The notes under the pieces were generated by a model. The model ran no database searches and had not been told where the DNA came from. It worked only from the letters and a program-made list of their open reading frames with translations. From Lysobacteraceae bacterium (GTDB lineage Bacteria; Pseudomonadota; Gammaproteobacteria; Xanthomonadales; BQJN01), in contig BQJN01000013.1 of the NCBI GenBank assembly GCA_021604725.1, positions 1-59,058 of the forward strand: a stretch of DNA of 59,058 nucleotides, given 5' to 3'. Every line of letters starts with the position of its first letter. Within the stretch, counting starts at the first letter, position 1. Shown piece by piece: positions 7,913 to 16,512 of the stretch. Position numbers and translations under genes: made by a program.

Positions 7913-8380
7913 CTAATGCATGGTCGGTGCTGCCGGCGACGATGCGGGCTCGGGTTCGGGTCGATGCACAATGTCATGCGGCAAACGTACCTGTTGCAAT
8001 CCGAGTTGACGAATCAGCGGTAGCAACTGGTGATGCATCAAAGGATACAGTTGGCGAGTCAACGCACGGTGGCTGGTCGAAAACTCGGCAAAACTCATTG
8101 CCTCACCGATGGTCTGTCGATACAGTGCGTTCATCACACACTCGATCGTGAATGCTGGCTTCTTGGGGTCGCCTGAGCTGAGGCCTCGCACCGCCAATGT
8201 CGCGGTAATCTGATAAGTAGGAAGCGGTGTGGTCGTGCGCTCCGGCTGTACTGGCGTCAGCTTGATCTCGACTTGAGCTCGAATATCCGGCAAGGCTTTG
8301 GGGTCTGCGTGAAGTTCGGCATGCAACCGCGTCACTTGCGTATCGAGCAAGGCAAACGTATCGAGTATCTGGTGAGACAT
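7913..8380 (-). CDS. SecB-like small protein downstream of DNA glycosylase
   Basis: A 155-residue protein I cannot name with certainty. After an N-terminal helix it has alternating strands (AQVEIKLTPV, YQITATLAVRG, AFTIECVMNALYRQ) and then a long amphipathic helix (RQLYPLMHHQLLPLIRQLG) ending LQQVRLPHDI. That order, and the LYP...lpliRqlGLqqvrLP layout, resemble the SecB export-chaperone fold, in which ILFPYaRe...GfPpl.L.PV follows three strands. The C-terminus is a Pro/Ala/Ser-rich tail. The ATG overlaps the stop of the glycosylase gene by one base (TGATG), so the two are co-translated. The SecB relation is inferred from pattern only. Confidence 0.6.
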   Translation of the reverse strand: MSHQILDTFALLDTQVTRLHAELHADPKALPDIRAQVEIKLTPVQPERTTTPLPTYQITATLAVRGLSSGDPKKPAFTIECVMNALYRQTIGEAMSFAEFSTSHRALTRQLYPLMHHQLLPLIRQLGLQQVRLPHDIVHRPEPEPASSPAAPTMH

Positions 8381-9018
8381 CAGTCAAGTAGCTCCGTTGC
8401 CCGCCACATGTACCATGCGGCAAAGCTGCGATAGGGTCTGTAATCATTACCCATAGGAATAAAAGACTTGGCATCTGGCATCGGCTCAAGCCGCTTCAAC
8501 AAAGCATAGCCCTTGCGCACGCCGAAATCTCCCGCCGGCCAAACATCTGGCCGCTGCAACCAGAACATGAGCAGCATCTGCGCGGTCCAGCGCCCGACGC
8601 CACGTATCCCAACCAGCTTAGCAATGACCTGTTCATCATCCATGGCGTCCAGCGCGATACGTGATGGCAGGCGGCCCTGAGTTTGCCAGGTTGCCAAATC
8701 CTGCAGGGCCAACATTTTGTTATTGGAAAGGCCCGCTGCGCGCAGCTCGCTGGGTGCCGTAGCCAATAGTCGCTCCGCATCCAAACGGCCACCGAGACAT
8801 GACTTGACCCGACCATAAATGGTCGCGGCAGCCTTTCCAGCCAGCTGCTGATAGACAATCGACCGGCCGAGGGCGTGAAACGTCGATTCATAGCTGGCGA
8901 TCTCTACAAAAGGCCGCGACGGCACCTGATCGATCAGTCTGGCCAGATCCTGATCGGCGAGTTTCAGCGCATTTAAAGCGTCTTCGCTGACGGCCGAGTG
9001 CAGCTGTTTCTGCGCCAA
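8380..9018 (-). CDS. alkA: DNA-3-methyladenine glycosylase II (AlkA-like)
   Basis: A HhH-GPD base-excision glycosylase that removes alkylated purines. It shows FHALGRSIVYQQLAGKAA (the conserved first helices), the helix-hairpin-helix GIRGVGRWTAQMLLMF and the catalytic Asp in WPAGDFGVRKGY. The C-terminus, YRSFAAWYMWRA, is also typical. The length of about 210 residues fits the short AlkA group that lacks the N-terminal half found in E. coli AlkA. The frame stays open to an ATG at 9153, but that extension would translate a GC-rich hairpin and is not protein-like. The TTG at 9018, with AGG upstream, is my best guess for the start. Its stop overlaps the start of the SecB-like gene. Confidence 0.85.
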   Translation of the reverse strand: MAQKQLHSAVSEDALNALKLADQDLARLIDQVPSRPFVEIASYESTFHALGRSIVYQQLAGKAAATIYGRVKSCLGGRLDAERLLATAPSELRAAGLSNNKMLALQDLATWQTQGRLPSRIALDAMDDEQVIAKLVGIRGVGRWTAQMLLMFWLQRPDVWPAGDFGVRKGYALLKRLEPMPDAKSFIPMGNDYRPYRSFAAWYMWRATELLD

Positions 9019-9122
9019 ATCAATATGCCTCGAGAGTCTGAGTATCGGCTGGGGACGGTACCGGTTATGACGGTCCGCTCTATGATGGCGCTGAGCGCAC
9101 CTCAGTGCAACGTGGGGCCGTC

Positions 9123-9146
9123 GGGCTGGCCAACCAGAGCCAGCCC
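9123..9146 (-). terminator. GC-rich hairpin just downstream of the ABC operon
   Basis: GGGCTGGC (9123-9130) and GCCAGCCC (9139-9146) form a perfect 8-bp stem with an 8-base loop, 13 bases past the stop of the DUF4340-like gene on the minus strand. There is no U-run after it, so it may be a weak, Rho-assisted or 3'-end-protecting structure and not a classical intrinsic terminator. It also argues that the glycosylase does not start upstream of here. Confidence 0.4.
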
Positions 9147-9159
9147 GCAGCATCTTGCG

Positions 9160-10239
9160 CTAGTCCTCGAGCTCCTCGCCCTGTTCCTCGGGCAGTGGGG
9201 CCAGCAAGTCCTCCAGCGGTTTCAACAGATTGCCCGCCTTGTAACTTGGCAACTGGTAGTACCAACCCGCAAGCGAGGCGTTGATTCGGTCTACTTCGGC
9301 TTTCACGTCCTGCTCGGTGGGTTCATCAGCCGCGACCTCCTCGACATTTTGGTCATCGTCACCAGCTTTTTCCGGCGCAATATAGTCAGCAGAAAACGCC
9401 ACCCACTTGCTGTCATCCAGCGTCGAAATATCAAGCTGAACTTGCATACCGTGATGGCTGTAAAACACCATACTGCCGGCCGCTACAGCACCGTCGACAG
9501 CGCCGCGCACATCATCGAATCGAATGGATGCCAAGATACCCGCGACGCCATTGCCTGCGCTGGGCGCACTGAGCTCCCTACCCTCTGGAATGGGCTCGAC
9601 CTCAAAGTTAAATGCCTCCTTCGAAGGCTTGATTAACGTATAGGCTGTACCATCAACCGGCCGCACTTCAACGCGTGAAAGGTCAGCAGAGGCCACGTTG
9701 ATGACATCGCGTTGCATCCAGTCCAAAGCTGTTTTTGGCGGTGTGATGCGCCCGCTGGCCAACCAGCTCTGTGACTCGTCGCTGCGTCGAACATAGGTGC
9801 CCGGTCCGCCACGCGTGGCTGTCTTGCCAATAATGATGGTGCCACTATCAACGCCGTCCAGTGCAATGGCGAGGTTGTCGGCATCGTCGGCATCAACGGA
9901 TTGAACACCGAGCTGAGCATAGTTTTCCGGCTTCGAGGTTTTTGCCTCAAGCAACTTCGCCTCAGCCAGCTTTACCAGCAATTCGCGTGCTTTCGACAGG
10001 TCTGCCGGGTAATTGTCGCGAGAGGCAACAACCCACCCCTCGGCGGTGCGCTCGACACGAATGCTTTCATCCGACGTTTCAACTGAGATAGCGGCAACAT
10101 TGTTGATGTCCCGTTCCAATCCAGGAATCAGTGCCGTTTTCTCCGAGATTGATGGACCACTTTGTTTATCCAACAACATCACGGCGACCGCTGCGACCGC
10201 CAGCGCCCCGGCCAATATCAAGAGCTTCTTACTATTCAC
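9160..10239 (-). CDS. DUF4340-like membrane-anchored protein of a Gld-like ABC system
   Basis: A 359-residue protein with one N-terminal membrane anchor (residues 5-22) and a periplasmic beta-rich body typical of DUF4340: EGWVVASRDNYPAD, SKARELLVKLAEAKLLEA and a LGVQ segment are the conserved pieces. The C-terminal tail is strongly acidic. DUF4340 genes characteristically sit last in operons encoding GldA/GldF/GldG-like ABC transporters, as here. The GldG-like gene ends 2 bases before this start. The function of the family is unknown; it may be a periplasmic partner of the exporter. Confidence 0.85.
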   Translation of the reverse strand: MNSKKLLILAGALAVAAVAVMLLDKQSGPSISEKTALIPGLERDINNVAAISVETSDESIRVERTAEGWVVASRDNYPADLSKARELLVKLAEAKLLEAKTSKPENYAQLGVQSVDADDADNLAIALDGVDSGTIIIGKTATRGGPGTYVRRSDESQSWLASGRITPPKTALDWMQRDVINVASADLSRVEVRPVDGTAYTLIKPSKEAFNFEVEPIPEGRELSAPSAGNGVAGILASIRFDDVRGAVDGAVAAGSMVFYSHHGMQVQLDISTLDDSKWVAFSADYIAPEKAGDDDQNVEEVAADEPTEQDVKAEVDRINASLAGWYYQLPSYKAGNLLKPLEDLLAPLPEEQGEELED

Positions 10240-10241
10240 TG

Positions 10242-12110
10242 TTACTGTCCTCCCTGGCGACGTCGCAGTCGCGCCACCACCAACACACCTACAATCAACA
10301 ACGCCGGGACCAAAGCGATGTTGATGACCTTCAGAGTCGTTCCGAGCCGCTCGATATCTGCATCCAGACTACGCTGAACCTGTCGCAGTTCCTTGCGAAT
10401 ATCGAGCTTCTTCTGACGAAACCGCTCTAGCTCTGCCCGTTGTTCATCGCTGAGAATCAACAAATTGTCATCGTCGCGCGACTGTTGCAGCTGTGTCAGA
10501 TTTCGCTCTGTTTCATCCAGTTCGCTCTGCAACCGTTGTTCGGTCTCTCGAAAGCGGCTTTCTGCATCGCGTTGCAAGGCCTGCACTGTTGTGAACGGCC
10601 GTTGCGATGTCGCCCGCCCACGAATGCTGATCAAGTCGGACGAGCCAGTCAGGTTATCGACCGCATTGATCGCCAGGTCGCCATTGTTGGCCCAGGCTGA
10701 CACCAGATTCTGGCCGAAGAAGTTCTGTTGCCGGACCCAAAGCCGGTCGCTAAGGATGTCGGTGTCAGCGATCACGATCACGTTTGCCGACTCGGCTTTT
10801 GCAATGTGCGTGGCCGCTTCGGAGTCCTCGCCAATCGGGCCTTCAAAGGCACTGGGCAAGGCCCCGGTAAGTCGAGCCGCCAGGACATAGCTGGCTCCGG
10901 TAGGCTCAAACCCATCCATCAGCGCATTGGGGTCTTGCATGAACGTCAGACGCTCAGTCGCCATCGGCGCCGCCTGATCGGAAGAACTCAACAGTGTTTC
11001 GACGTTCACGCCGTCGACCGGGGTTACCGACAGGTAGCCGGTGGCCGACACGTTAATGGTGTCGAGTTCGGCGGTGATGACATCCTGGTCATTAATTGCA
11101 TCACCGTTGAGGCCAAGGATACCCAAGTGCCGAACCGGCGCACGCCCTGCTCCCGGTGAGACCTGAATCGCGTAGCCGTAGTCAGCAACAAACTCCTCGG
11201 CATTGAAGTTCAAGCCCCAGGCCTGCAGCAACTTTGGCAGATCAGATGAGCGTGATGCGAACATGGCCGCTGAAGGATTGTTCGGGTCCTGCGGTGGAAT
11301 GTCCATATCGGCATGTGGATCAACCAGGACAATGGCATTGCCACCGGCCATGATGAACTGATCAATGGCATAGACGGTCTGCTCCGAGAACGACTTGGGA
11401 TGAGCAACGATGAGCAAATCGATATCGTCGTCAATCTCGGCAACGCCAGGGGCCACGGTACGTACCTCAAACATTTGCTCAAGTTGCGAAACTGCCACCC
11501 AGGGTTCACGCATCTGTCGTGTCTGCGGATCAAAGCCGCGAGTCATTGGCAAACTGCTTAGCAAGCCAACCACCGGCTTCTGCGGATTGGCCAGTGTGTG
11601 GATCAGCTTCGCCAGGTCGTACTCAAGAAACGGCTCTTTGTCCGGTTGGAAAAAAGGAATGACCTCAACGTCATCGAGCGTGTTTGTTCCAGCCAGGCCA
11701 AGGTATACCGACTCACCGGCGGGGCCTACTGGCAGGGCTTGCAAGCCATATGAGCTGGCCAGGTCTTCCTCCTCAGAGAAGGCCAGAGGCTCGATCACTT
11801 CAAAGTTGATGTTGCCGTCCGCTGCCTGCACGATCTCGTCAATAAACTCTTCTACGCGAGTAGCGTAGTTGCGCAACGACGGAATATCCCGCGAGCCACG
11901 TTCCGAATAGAACAGGTACAAATTGATTGGCTCGTCAATTGACTGCACCATTGAGCGAGTGCCTTCCGACAGTGAATACAGCTTGTTTTCGGTCAAATCA
12001 AGGCGAGCACCGCGCAGCAGACTGTTCGATAGCATCACCAAAGCGACAAACAGCGCGGCAAGCAGCACCAGAGAGCCGGTTGTAAGGTTTCTAAGTGTCT
12101 TGTTATTCAT
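10242..12110 (-). CDS. GldG-like ABC transporter auxiliary protein
   Basis: A 622-residue membrane protein: an N-terminal membrane helix (about 8-30), a large periplasmic region of the GldG / ABC_transp_aux type, a charged coiled coil (about 520-590), and a C-terminal membrane helix (about 597-615). Conserved pieces include KLYSLSEGTRSMVQSIDEP, LYLFYSER, FEVIEPL and the GNAIVLVDPHADMD segment. In gliding Bacteroidetes GldG works with GldA and GldF; in proteobacteria the equivalents are uncharacterised exporters. It follows the permease by 3 bases and precedes the DUF4340-like gene by 2, so it is firmly part of the operon. Confidence 0.87.
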   Translation of the reverse strand: MNNKTLRNLTTGSLVLLAALFVALVMLSNSLLRGARLDLTENKLYSLSEGTRSMVQSIDEPINLYLFYSERGSRDIPSLRNYATRVEEFIDEIVQAADGNINFEVIEPLAFSEEEDLASSYGLQALPVGPAGESVYLGLAGTNTLDDVEVIPFFQPDKEPFLEYDLAKLIHTLANPQKPVVGLLSSLPMTRGFDPQTRQMREPWVAVSQLEQMFEVRTVAPGVAEIDDDIDLLIVAHPKSFSEQTVYAIDQFIMAGGNAIVLVDPHADMDIPPQDPNNPSAAMFASRSSDLPKLLQAWGLNFNAEEFVADYGYAIQVSPGAGRAPVRHLGILGLNGDAINDQDVITAELDTINVSATGYLSVTPVDGVNVETLLSSSDQAAPMATERLTFMQDPNALMDGFEPTGASYVLAARLTGALPSAFEGPIGEDSEAATHIAKAESANVIVIADTDILSDRLWVRQQNFFGQNLVSAWANNGDLAINAVDNLTGSSDLISIRGRATSQRPFTTVQALQRDAESRFRETEQRLQSELDETERNLTQLQQSRDDDNLLILSDEQRAELERFRQKKLDIRKELRQVQRSLDADIERLGTTLKVINIALVPALLIVGVLVVARLRRRQGGQ

Positions 12111-12113
12111 GGA

Positions 12114-12848
12114 TTAGTCTGCCTTCTTCAGATTGATGACAACCGCGTTGGCGTATAGCCAGAACGCGATCATCAGCCCGAAATACACCAGATCACGTAA
12201 ATCAATCACGCCCTTGCTGATGGCATTGAAATGAGTCAGGAAACTCATGCCTGCGATGGCGTCAACAACACCTTGAGGTGCCCAGGACTGAAATAGCGAC
12301 AACACCATCGGAAAGCCACTTAAAAGGAAGCCGAAACAAACCACCAGGCTCAACACAAATGCAATCACCTGACTACGGGTGATGGCAGAGATACACGAAC
12401 CAATTGCCAGGAAACCACCGGCCATCAACAGGCTGCCGACGTAACCTGCGGCGATCACTCCGTTGTCTGGGTCACCGAGGTAATTGACAGTGATCCAAAC
12501 CGGGAAGGTCAAGGCCAGAGCGATTGCGGTGAACGCCCAGGCTGCCAAAAATTTGCCAATCACGGCTTGCAACATGGTGATTGGCAGCGTCAACAGCAGC
12601 TCAATGGTTCCACTTTTTCGTTCCTCGGCCCACATCCGCATTGAAATGGCCGGTACCAGGAACAGGTAGAGCCAGGGGTGGAAGGTAAAGAACGGCAGCA
12701 AGTCAGCCTCACCGCGCTCATACAAGCCCCCCATATAGAATGTCAACGTTCCGGCCAGGACCAGGAAAATGACGATAAATACATAAGCCAGCGGGGTGGC
12801 AAAGTAGCTGGCCAGCTCCCGTCTGAAAAGCACCATTACGTTATTCAT
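12114..12848 (-). CDS. ABC-2 type permease, GldF-like
   Basis: A 244-residue six-helix inner-membrane permease of the ABC-2 / GldF class. The N-terminal sequence MVLFRRELASYFATPLAYVF is characteristic, as is the RMWAEERKSGTIELLLTLPI loop between the second and third helices. It pairs with the ATPase encoded upstream, whose stop overlaps this start by 4 bases (ATGA), and with the GldG-like protein downstream. Substrate unknown. Confidence 0.88.
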   Translation of the reverse strand: MNNVMVLFRRELASYFATPLAYVFIVIFLVLAGTLTFYMGGLYERGEADLLPFFTFHPWLYLFLVPAISMRMWAEERKSGTIELLLTLPITMLQAVIGKFLAAWAFTAIALALTFPVWITVNYLGDPDNGVIAAGYVGSLLMAGGFLAIGSCISAITRSQVIAFVLSLVVCFGFLLSGFPMVLSLFQSWAPQGVVDAIAGMSFLTHFNAISKGVIDLRDLVYFGLMIAFWLYANAVVINLKKAD

Positions 12849-13774
12849 GTTCGGCTCCCTGCTACATTGGTAATCGTTCTGAATACTTCATCCAGGCGAC
12901 CCGATTCGACCGCCAATTCATCGACCTGCCAGCCCTTCTCGGCGATAAGTGCCGCGATCGCTGGGTACGGAAGGCTATTGTTGGCTGGCAACGCAACCAG
13001 CGCCCCATCTTCATCCTGTTCCACACTGGCCACTTCGGTCAGTGCCTTCAGTCGCTCTGCCACCTTGTCTTGCTCAGCAACCCGCAACCGTACCGCGTTG
13101 TGGTAGCGAGAGCGCGCCTCAAGCGCACGCGGCGTGTCATCAGCCAGAATACGGCCGGCCGCGATAATTATGGCGCGATTACAGACGGCATGGACTTCTT
13201 CCAGAATATGCGTGCTGACAATGATGATCTTGTCTTGCGACATATCGCTAATCAGCGACCGCACTTCGTGTTTTTGATTGGGATCCAGGCCATCCGTAGG
13301 CTCATCAAGAATCAATACCTTGGGGTCATGCAATATGGCCTGTGCCAGACCCACACGCCGCTTAAACCCTTTGGACAGCGTTTCAATGGGCCGGTCCCAT
13401 ACTTTCCCCAGATGCAGTCGCTCATGAACCTCGGAAAGACGCTGGCGGCGAAGGTCGCCCTGCAGTCCGCGAACATCGGCAACGAAATTCAGGAACTGTT
13501 TGGGTGTCATCTCTGCATAGGCAGGAGCACCCTCTGGCAGGTAGCCGGTGCACTGTTTGGCCTTCAGCGCATCATCCACTACATCGTAGCCACAAACAGA
13601 AGCTGTGCCCGACGTTGGTGTCAGAAAGCCCGCGATCATCTTCATGGTGGTCGACTTGCCAGCGCCATTGGGCCCCAGGAAACCCAGGACTTCCCCGGAG
13701 CCTACGCTGAATGAGAGGTCGTCTACGGCAGTCAAGCTGCCGTAATGTTTGCTTAGCGATTGTGTCTCTATCAT
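12845..13774 (-). CDS. ABC transporter ATP-binding protein, GldA-like
   Basis: A 309-residue ATPase with Walker A GPNGAGKS (34-41), signature LSKGFKRRVGLAQA, Walker B VLILDEPTDGLD and the switch His in VSTHIL. The ANNSLPYPAIAALIAEKGW segment in the C-terminal extension resembles GldA and NatA-type ATPases of ABC-2 exporters. It is the first gene of a four-gene minus-strand operon, with a good ribosome-binding site (AAGGGC) before the ATG at 13774. It powers the permease encoded next. Confidence 0.9.
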   Translation of the reverse strand: MIETQSLSKHYGSLTAVDDLSFSVGSGEVLGFLGPNGAGKSTTMKMIAGFLTPTSGTASVCGYDVVDDALKAKQCTGYLPEGAPAYAEMTPKQFLNFVADVRGLQGDLRRQRLSEVHERLHLGKVWDRPIETLSKGFKRRVGLAQAILHDPKVLILDEPTDGLDPNQKHEVRSLISDMSQDKIIIVSTHILEEVHAVCNRAIIIAAGRILADDTPRALEARSRYHNAVRLRVAEQDKVAERLKALTEVASVEQDEDGALVALPANNSLPYPAIAALIAEKGWQVDELAVESGRLDEVFRTITNVAGSRT

Positions 13775-14156
13775 GAACTGCCCTTTTCCTTATTGACGGT
13801 GCGGTCGTTGGCCCGCATTCCACTAGCGTCACATTGTCAACTCGAAAATCTGGATACGGCTTGCGCAGATTTCAAGAACGAAAACCGCAATATTCCGATC
13901 CAGATTCCCGCATTGCTGAACTGCGCGTGGCGCATATCGGCTCAGGTCGTCTATTTGGCAAAACGACTGCAAGACAACCCCATCGCACAATTGAGTCATT
14001 ATTTTTCAGTCGTTTCGTAGACCGCAGGACATGCGCAAAGTTTTGCAGCGGTGCCGAAATGTATCATCCACGGAGAGAAATTCAAGCGCGGACACACGCC
14101 TATTCCACCAATTGTTGCACTATGGAGCACATTCGGGACTTCACAATGGGGGATCG
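13775..14156. other. Divergent intergenic region, about 380 bases
   Basis: This lies between the ABC operon (minus) and the M14 enzyme gene (plus). A frame open from 14031 joins the M14 gene, but its first 42 codons do not look like protein. I see no tRNA, hairpin terminator or repeat. It must hold both promoters, but no box is clear enough to call. Confidence 0.4.
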
Positions 14157-15218
14157 ATGCTGATAGGGTCTTGCATCCTTGCTCGAGAGATTCAACTTTT
14201 GCTACTTCCCTCGCACGTCGATATCGTTGATGAAATGCCGGATGGCCTGACCCGGCAACCCGCCAATCAGCTATATCGCGAGCTTGGCGGTCCAACGCTT
14301 TTTAAGCTCGCTGGAGTCAACCCGCAACCTGTTTTCGTATCCGTGTTACAACATGGCAACGAATGGACTGGTTGGGATGCCATCCGTTCTGTCCTCGACC
14401 AGTTCGAGGTGCTGCCAAGAACACTGTGGCTGCTGGTGGCTAACCCACTGGCGGCACGATACGGATTGCGCCGACTCGCCGGCCAACACGATATGAACCG
14501 CGAATGGCCTGGCGGAAATGCCGACACACCGATGGTTCGGGCATTTGCCGATATTGTTGAGCAAGCAAGGCAAGCCGACGTATTCGCAAGCGTCGACCTG
14601 CACAACACATCTGGTCGCAACCCGCCCTATGGCGCGGTGACCTCATTGCACTCAATGTCGCTGAGTCTTGCGCGCCAGTTCGATCCCAGGATCATCTATT
14701 TCAAAACACCGGTTGGCACACAAACAGGTGCGTTTTCTCAGATCTGCCCGTCCATTACTCTTGAATGCGGCATGAGCGGCAACCCGGAAGGCTATGCTCG
14801 ATCTGTTGCCTTTCTGAAATGGCTGTTGCACCGACATTCGCTGGACCACCGCGAGGCGCGAGACTCAGTGGTTTACCAAACCGTAGCCAGACTGATGATT
14901 GACCCAGCGGTCGAGTTTGGCTTCGGCACCAACGCACCTCTGAGTCTGGATCATCATCTGGACTCACTCAATTTTGTTGACCTGCCGAAAGGCTTTGAGT
15001 TGGCAAAGTGGGATGGTCCAGGTGAGCCCATGATTGCCCTTGATAGCAATGATGTGGATGTCACACGCGAATACTTGAGCTATACCGGACAGACAGTTGC
15101 ATTGGGAAGCAAAGCGGTTCCCTTGATGTTCACCTGTGACGCAAGAGTGGTCAGGCAGGATTGTTTAGGTTATTTGATGCGCCAAATGCCGCTGGAACTG
15201 GAAACGGACCACGTCTAG
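14157..15218 (+). CDS. M14 / succinylglutamate desuccinylase-aspartoacylase family enzyme
   Basis: A zinc carboxypeptidase-fold enzyme of the AstE/AspA branch. The zinc motif HxxE is at His66 and Glu69 in LQHGNEWTGW, the third ligand His149 in VDLHNTSG, the Asn-Arg pair in DMNREWPGG and the catalytic Glu203 in LECGMSGNPEG. It should deacylate an N-acyl amino acid or a small peptide; the substrate is not evident. Counting from the ATG at 14157, with GGGGG a few bases upstream, the protein is 353 residues. The ATGs at 14031 and 14235 are in frame; the former gives an unconvincing N-terminus. It stands alone, convergent with the TonB-like gene. Confidence 0.78.
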   Translation: MLIGSCILAREIQLLLLPSHVDIVDEMPDGLTRQPANQLYRELGGPTLFKLAGVNPQPVFVSVLQHGNEWTGWDAIRSVLDQFEVLPRTLWLLVANPLAARYGLRRLAGQHDMNREWPGGNADTPMVRAFADIVEQARQADVFASVDLHNTSGRNPPYGAVTSLHSMSLSLARQFDPRIIYFKTPVGTQTGAFSQICPSITLECGMSGNPEGYARSVAFLKWLLHRHSLDHREARDSVVYQTVARLMIDPAVEFGFGTNAPLSLDHHLDSLNFVDLPKGFELAKWDGPGEPMIALDSNDVDVTREYLSYTGQTVALGSKAVPLMFTCDARVVRQDCLGYLMRQMPLELETDHV

Positions 15219-15286
15219 ACACGTTTGTTGGTGCGACTTTGCTTGGTCGCCAAGCAGCGTGGTTCAATGCCAGATTTACCGTAAAG

Positions 15287-16183
15287 CTACTGCTCATCCA
15301 TGGTGAAACTGACCCGATACGTCCGCGACACAGTTTCACTGACACCAAGCCCATCAACTGGCTCGAACCGCCACTGCATTGCGGCACGAATAGCTGACCG
15401 GTCAAACACACGGCGCGGCTCGGCACGAACAGCTTCTGCATCGACCACAGCGCCATCGCCGTTCACAACCAGCCGAACATCAACCCATCCTTCCTTGTTA
15501 TCGCGCCAGGCATCCAGAGGATACTCAGGCTCGACCATGGTTGATGGCACCAGTCGAGCTCGTGTTGTGGTCCTGTTTGTCTGAGGAATGGAAACGGTTT
15601 CTGCCGGGGGCGTTGCCGCAGCGATTTGCGTAGGCGCAGCATCCTGCTCCGGCTCTGTCGGTTGACCTATCAACTCGTCCGGAGACGCAACCGGTCGATT
15701 TTCCACTACCGATTGTTCGGCAATGAACTCATTGGCAGCTGGGCTTTCCTGTTCAACTACTGGTGTCTCAATGGTTGCCACCGCCGGTTGTTCAACCACC
15801 GGTTCCGGATCGGTGGCTGCTGGCGCGGCTTGGTCTGAAACAGGCGGCGCAGATTGCGATTCTGCTACGGCAGGCACTTCGACAGGCGCTTCGGCCTCTT
15901 CGGTGGCTGGTTCTTCAGGTACGTCTTCAACCTCCTGAACAGCGACCTTTGGCTTAAATCCTTCGAATTCAGTGGACAAATCAAGCGTCGGGCGTTCCAT
16001 CTTGAACTCGAAATTAGGTCGTTCAACCTCAGGAGCGCCAGGGACGCTGGGGCGAGTGGGCCGACCATCACGCCATGACGGTCCAGTCGCTTCTTCGACC
16101 ACCTCGTCGCTATCGTCGCCAGATTCCTGTGCGTTGACACCGACCACCATCACCAGTGCCAGAATGAATATTGTCTCGCGCAT
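15287..16183 (-). CDS. TonB-like protein with C-terminal TonB domain
   Basis: A 298-residue protein with an N-terminal hydrophobic segment (residues 4-18, AQE cleavage-like site), a long acidic Pro/Glu/Ala/Val-rich spacer (about 20-200) and a C-terminal TonB domain (about 215-298) with EYPLDAWRDNKEGWVDVRLV and ALQ-type AMQWRFEPV. The spacer is strongly negative; the Lys-Pro/Glu-Pro repeats of classical TonB are missing. The N-terminus lacks the His found in the TonB transmembrane helix and reads more like a signal peptide, so coupling to ExbB/ExbD is doubtful. No exbB, exbD or receptor gene is near. It is probably a periplasmic TonB-C-terminal-domain protein. Confidence 0.8.
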   Translation of the reverse strand: MRETIFILALVMVVGVNAQESGDDSDEVVEEATGPSWRDGRPTRPSVPGAPEVERPNFEFKMERPTLDLSTEFEGFKPKVAVQEVEDVPEEPATEEAEAPVEVPAVAESQSAPPVSDQAAPAATDPEPVVEQPAVATIETPVVEQESPAANEFIAEQSVVENRPVASPDELIGQPTEPEQDAAPTQIAAATPPAETVSIPQTNRTTTRARLVPSTMVEPEYPLDAWRDNKEGWVDVRLVVNGDGAVVDAEAVRAEPRRVFDRSAIRAAMQWRFEPVDGLGVSETVSRTYRVSFTMDEQ

Positions 16184-16512
16184 TTTGGTACCTTGCGTGT
16201 GTCGTCCACGCTCTCGCGTGCCGTTAATTCGGTAAGCGCTTGCAAGAAAACTGCGATAAAGCCAGAGGTCTGTTGGTTTTATAGCTCAGCTTCCCAAGCC
16301 TTATGACCGTACTCTACCGTATCCAACCACGCTTTTCACGAGCGTTTACAAGTTGTGATCTTCTTCACAGAAAATTACAACACCACCACTCGTCCCACAA
16401 ATATGGCAGTCGGCCATACCAGGTCAACTTTTGGCACTGTTTTTCTTCACCAGGACACGGGTACGCTGCATGTTGCGCATGTATTGCATTTTTTTCGCTG
16501 CACGGGACCTTT
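16184..16512. other. Divergent intergenic region, about 330 bases
   Basis: This lies between the TonB-like gene (minus) and the PspB-like gene (plus). It is noticeably more AT-rich than its surroundings. I see no tRNA, convincing hairpin, repeat or further gene. Both promoters should lie here but no clear box pair stands out. Confidence 0.4.

Noticed and set aside
8380-9153. Longer version of the DNA glycosylase starting at the ATG at 9153
   Set aside because: The added 45 residues are Arg/His-rich and run through a GC-rich hairpin; the family core begins later.
13070-13714. Plus-strand frame of 214 codons across the ABC ATPase gene
   Set aside because: Antisense to Walker A, signature and Walker B motifs; no domain recognisable.
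15241-15255. GCTTGG-TCG-CCAAGC hairpin between the M14 and TonB-like genes
   Set aside because: A 6-bp stem with no U-run on either strand; too weak to call a terminator.
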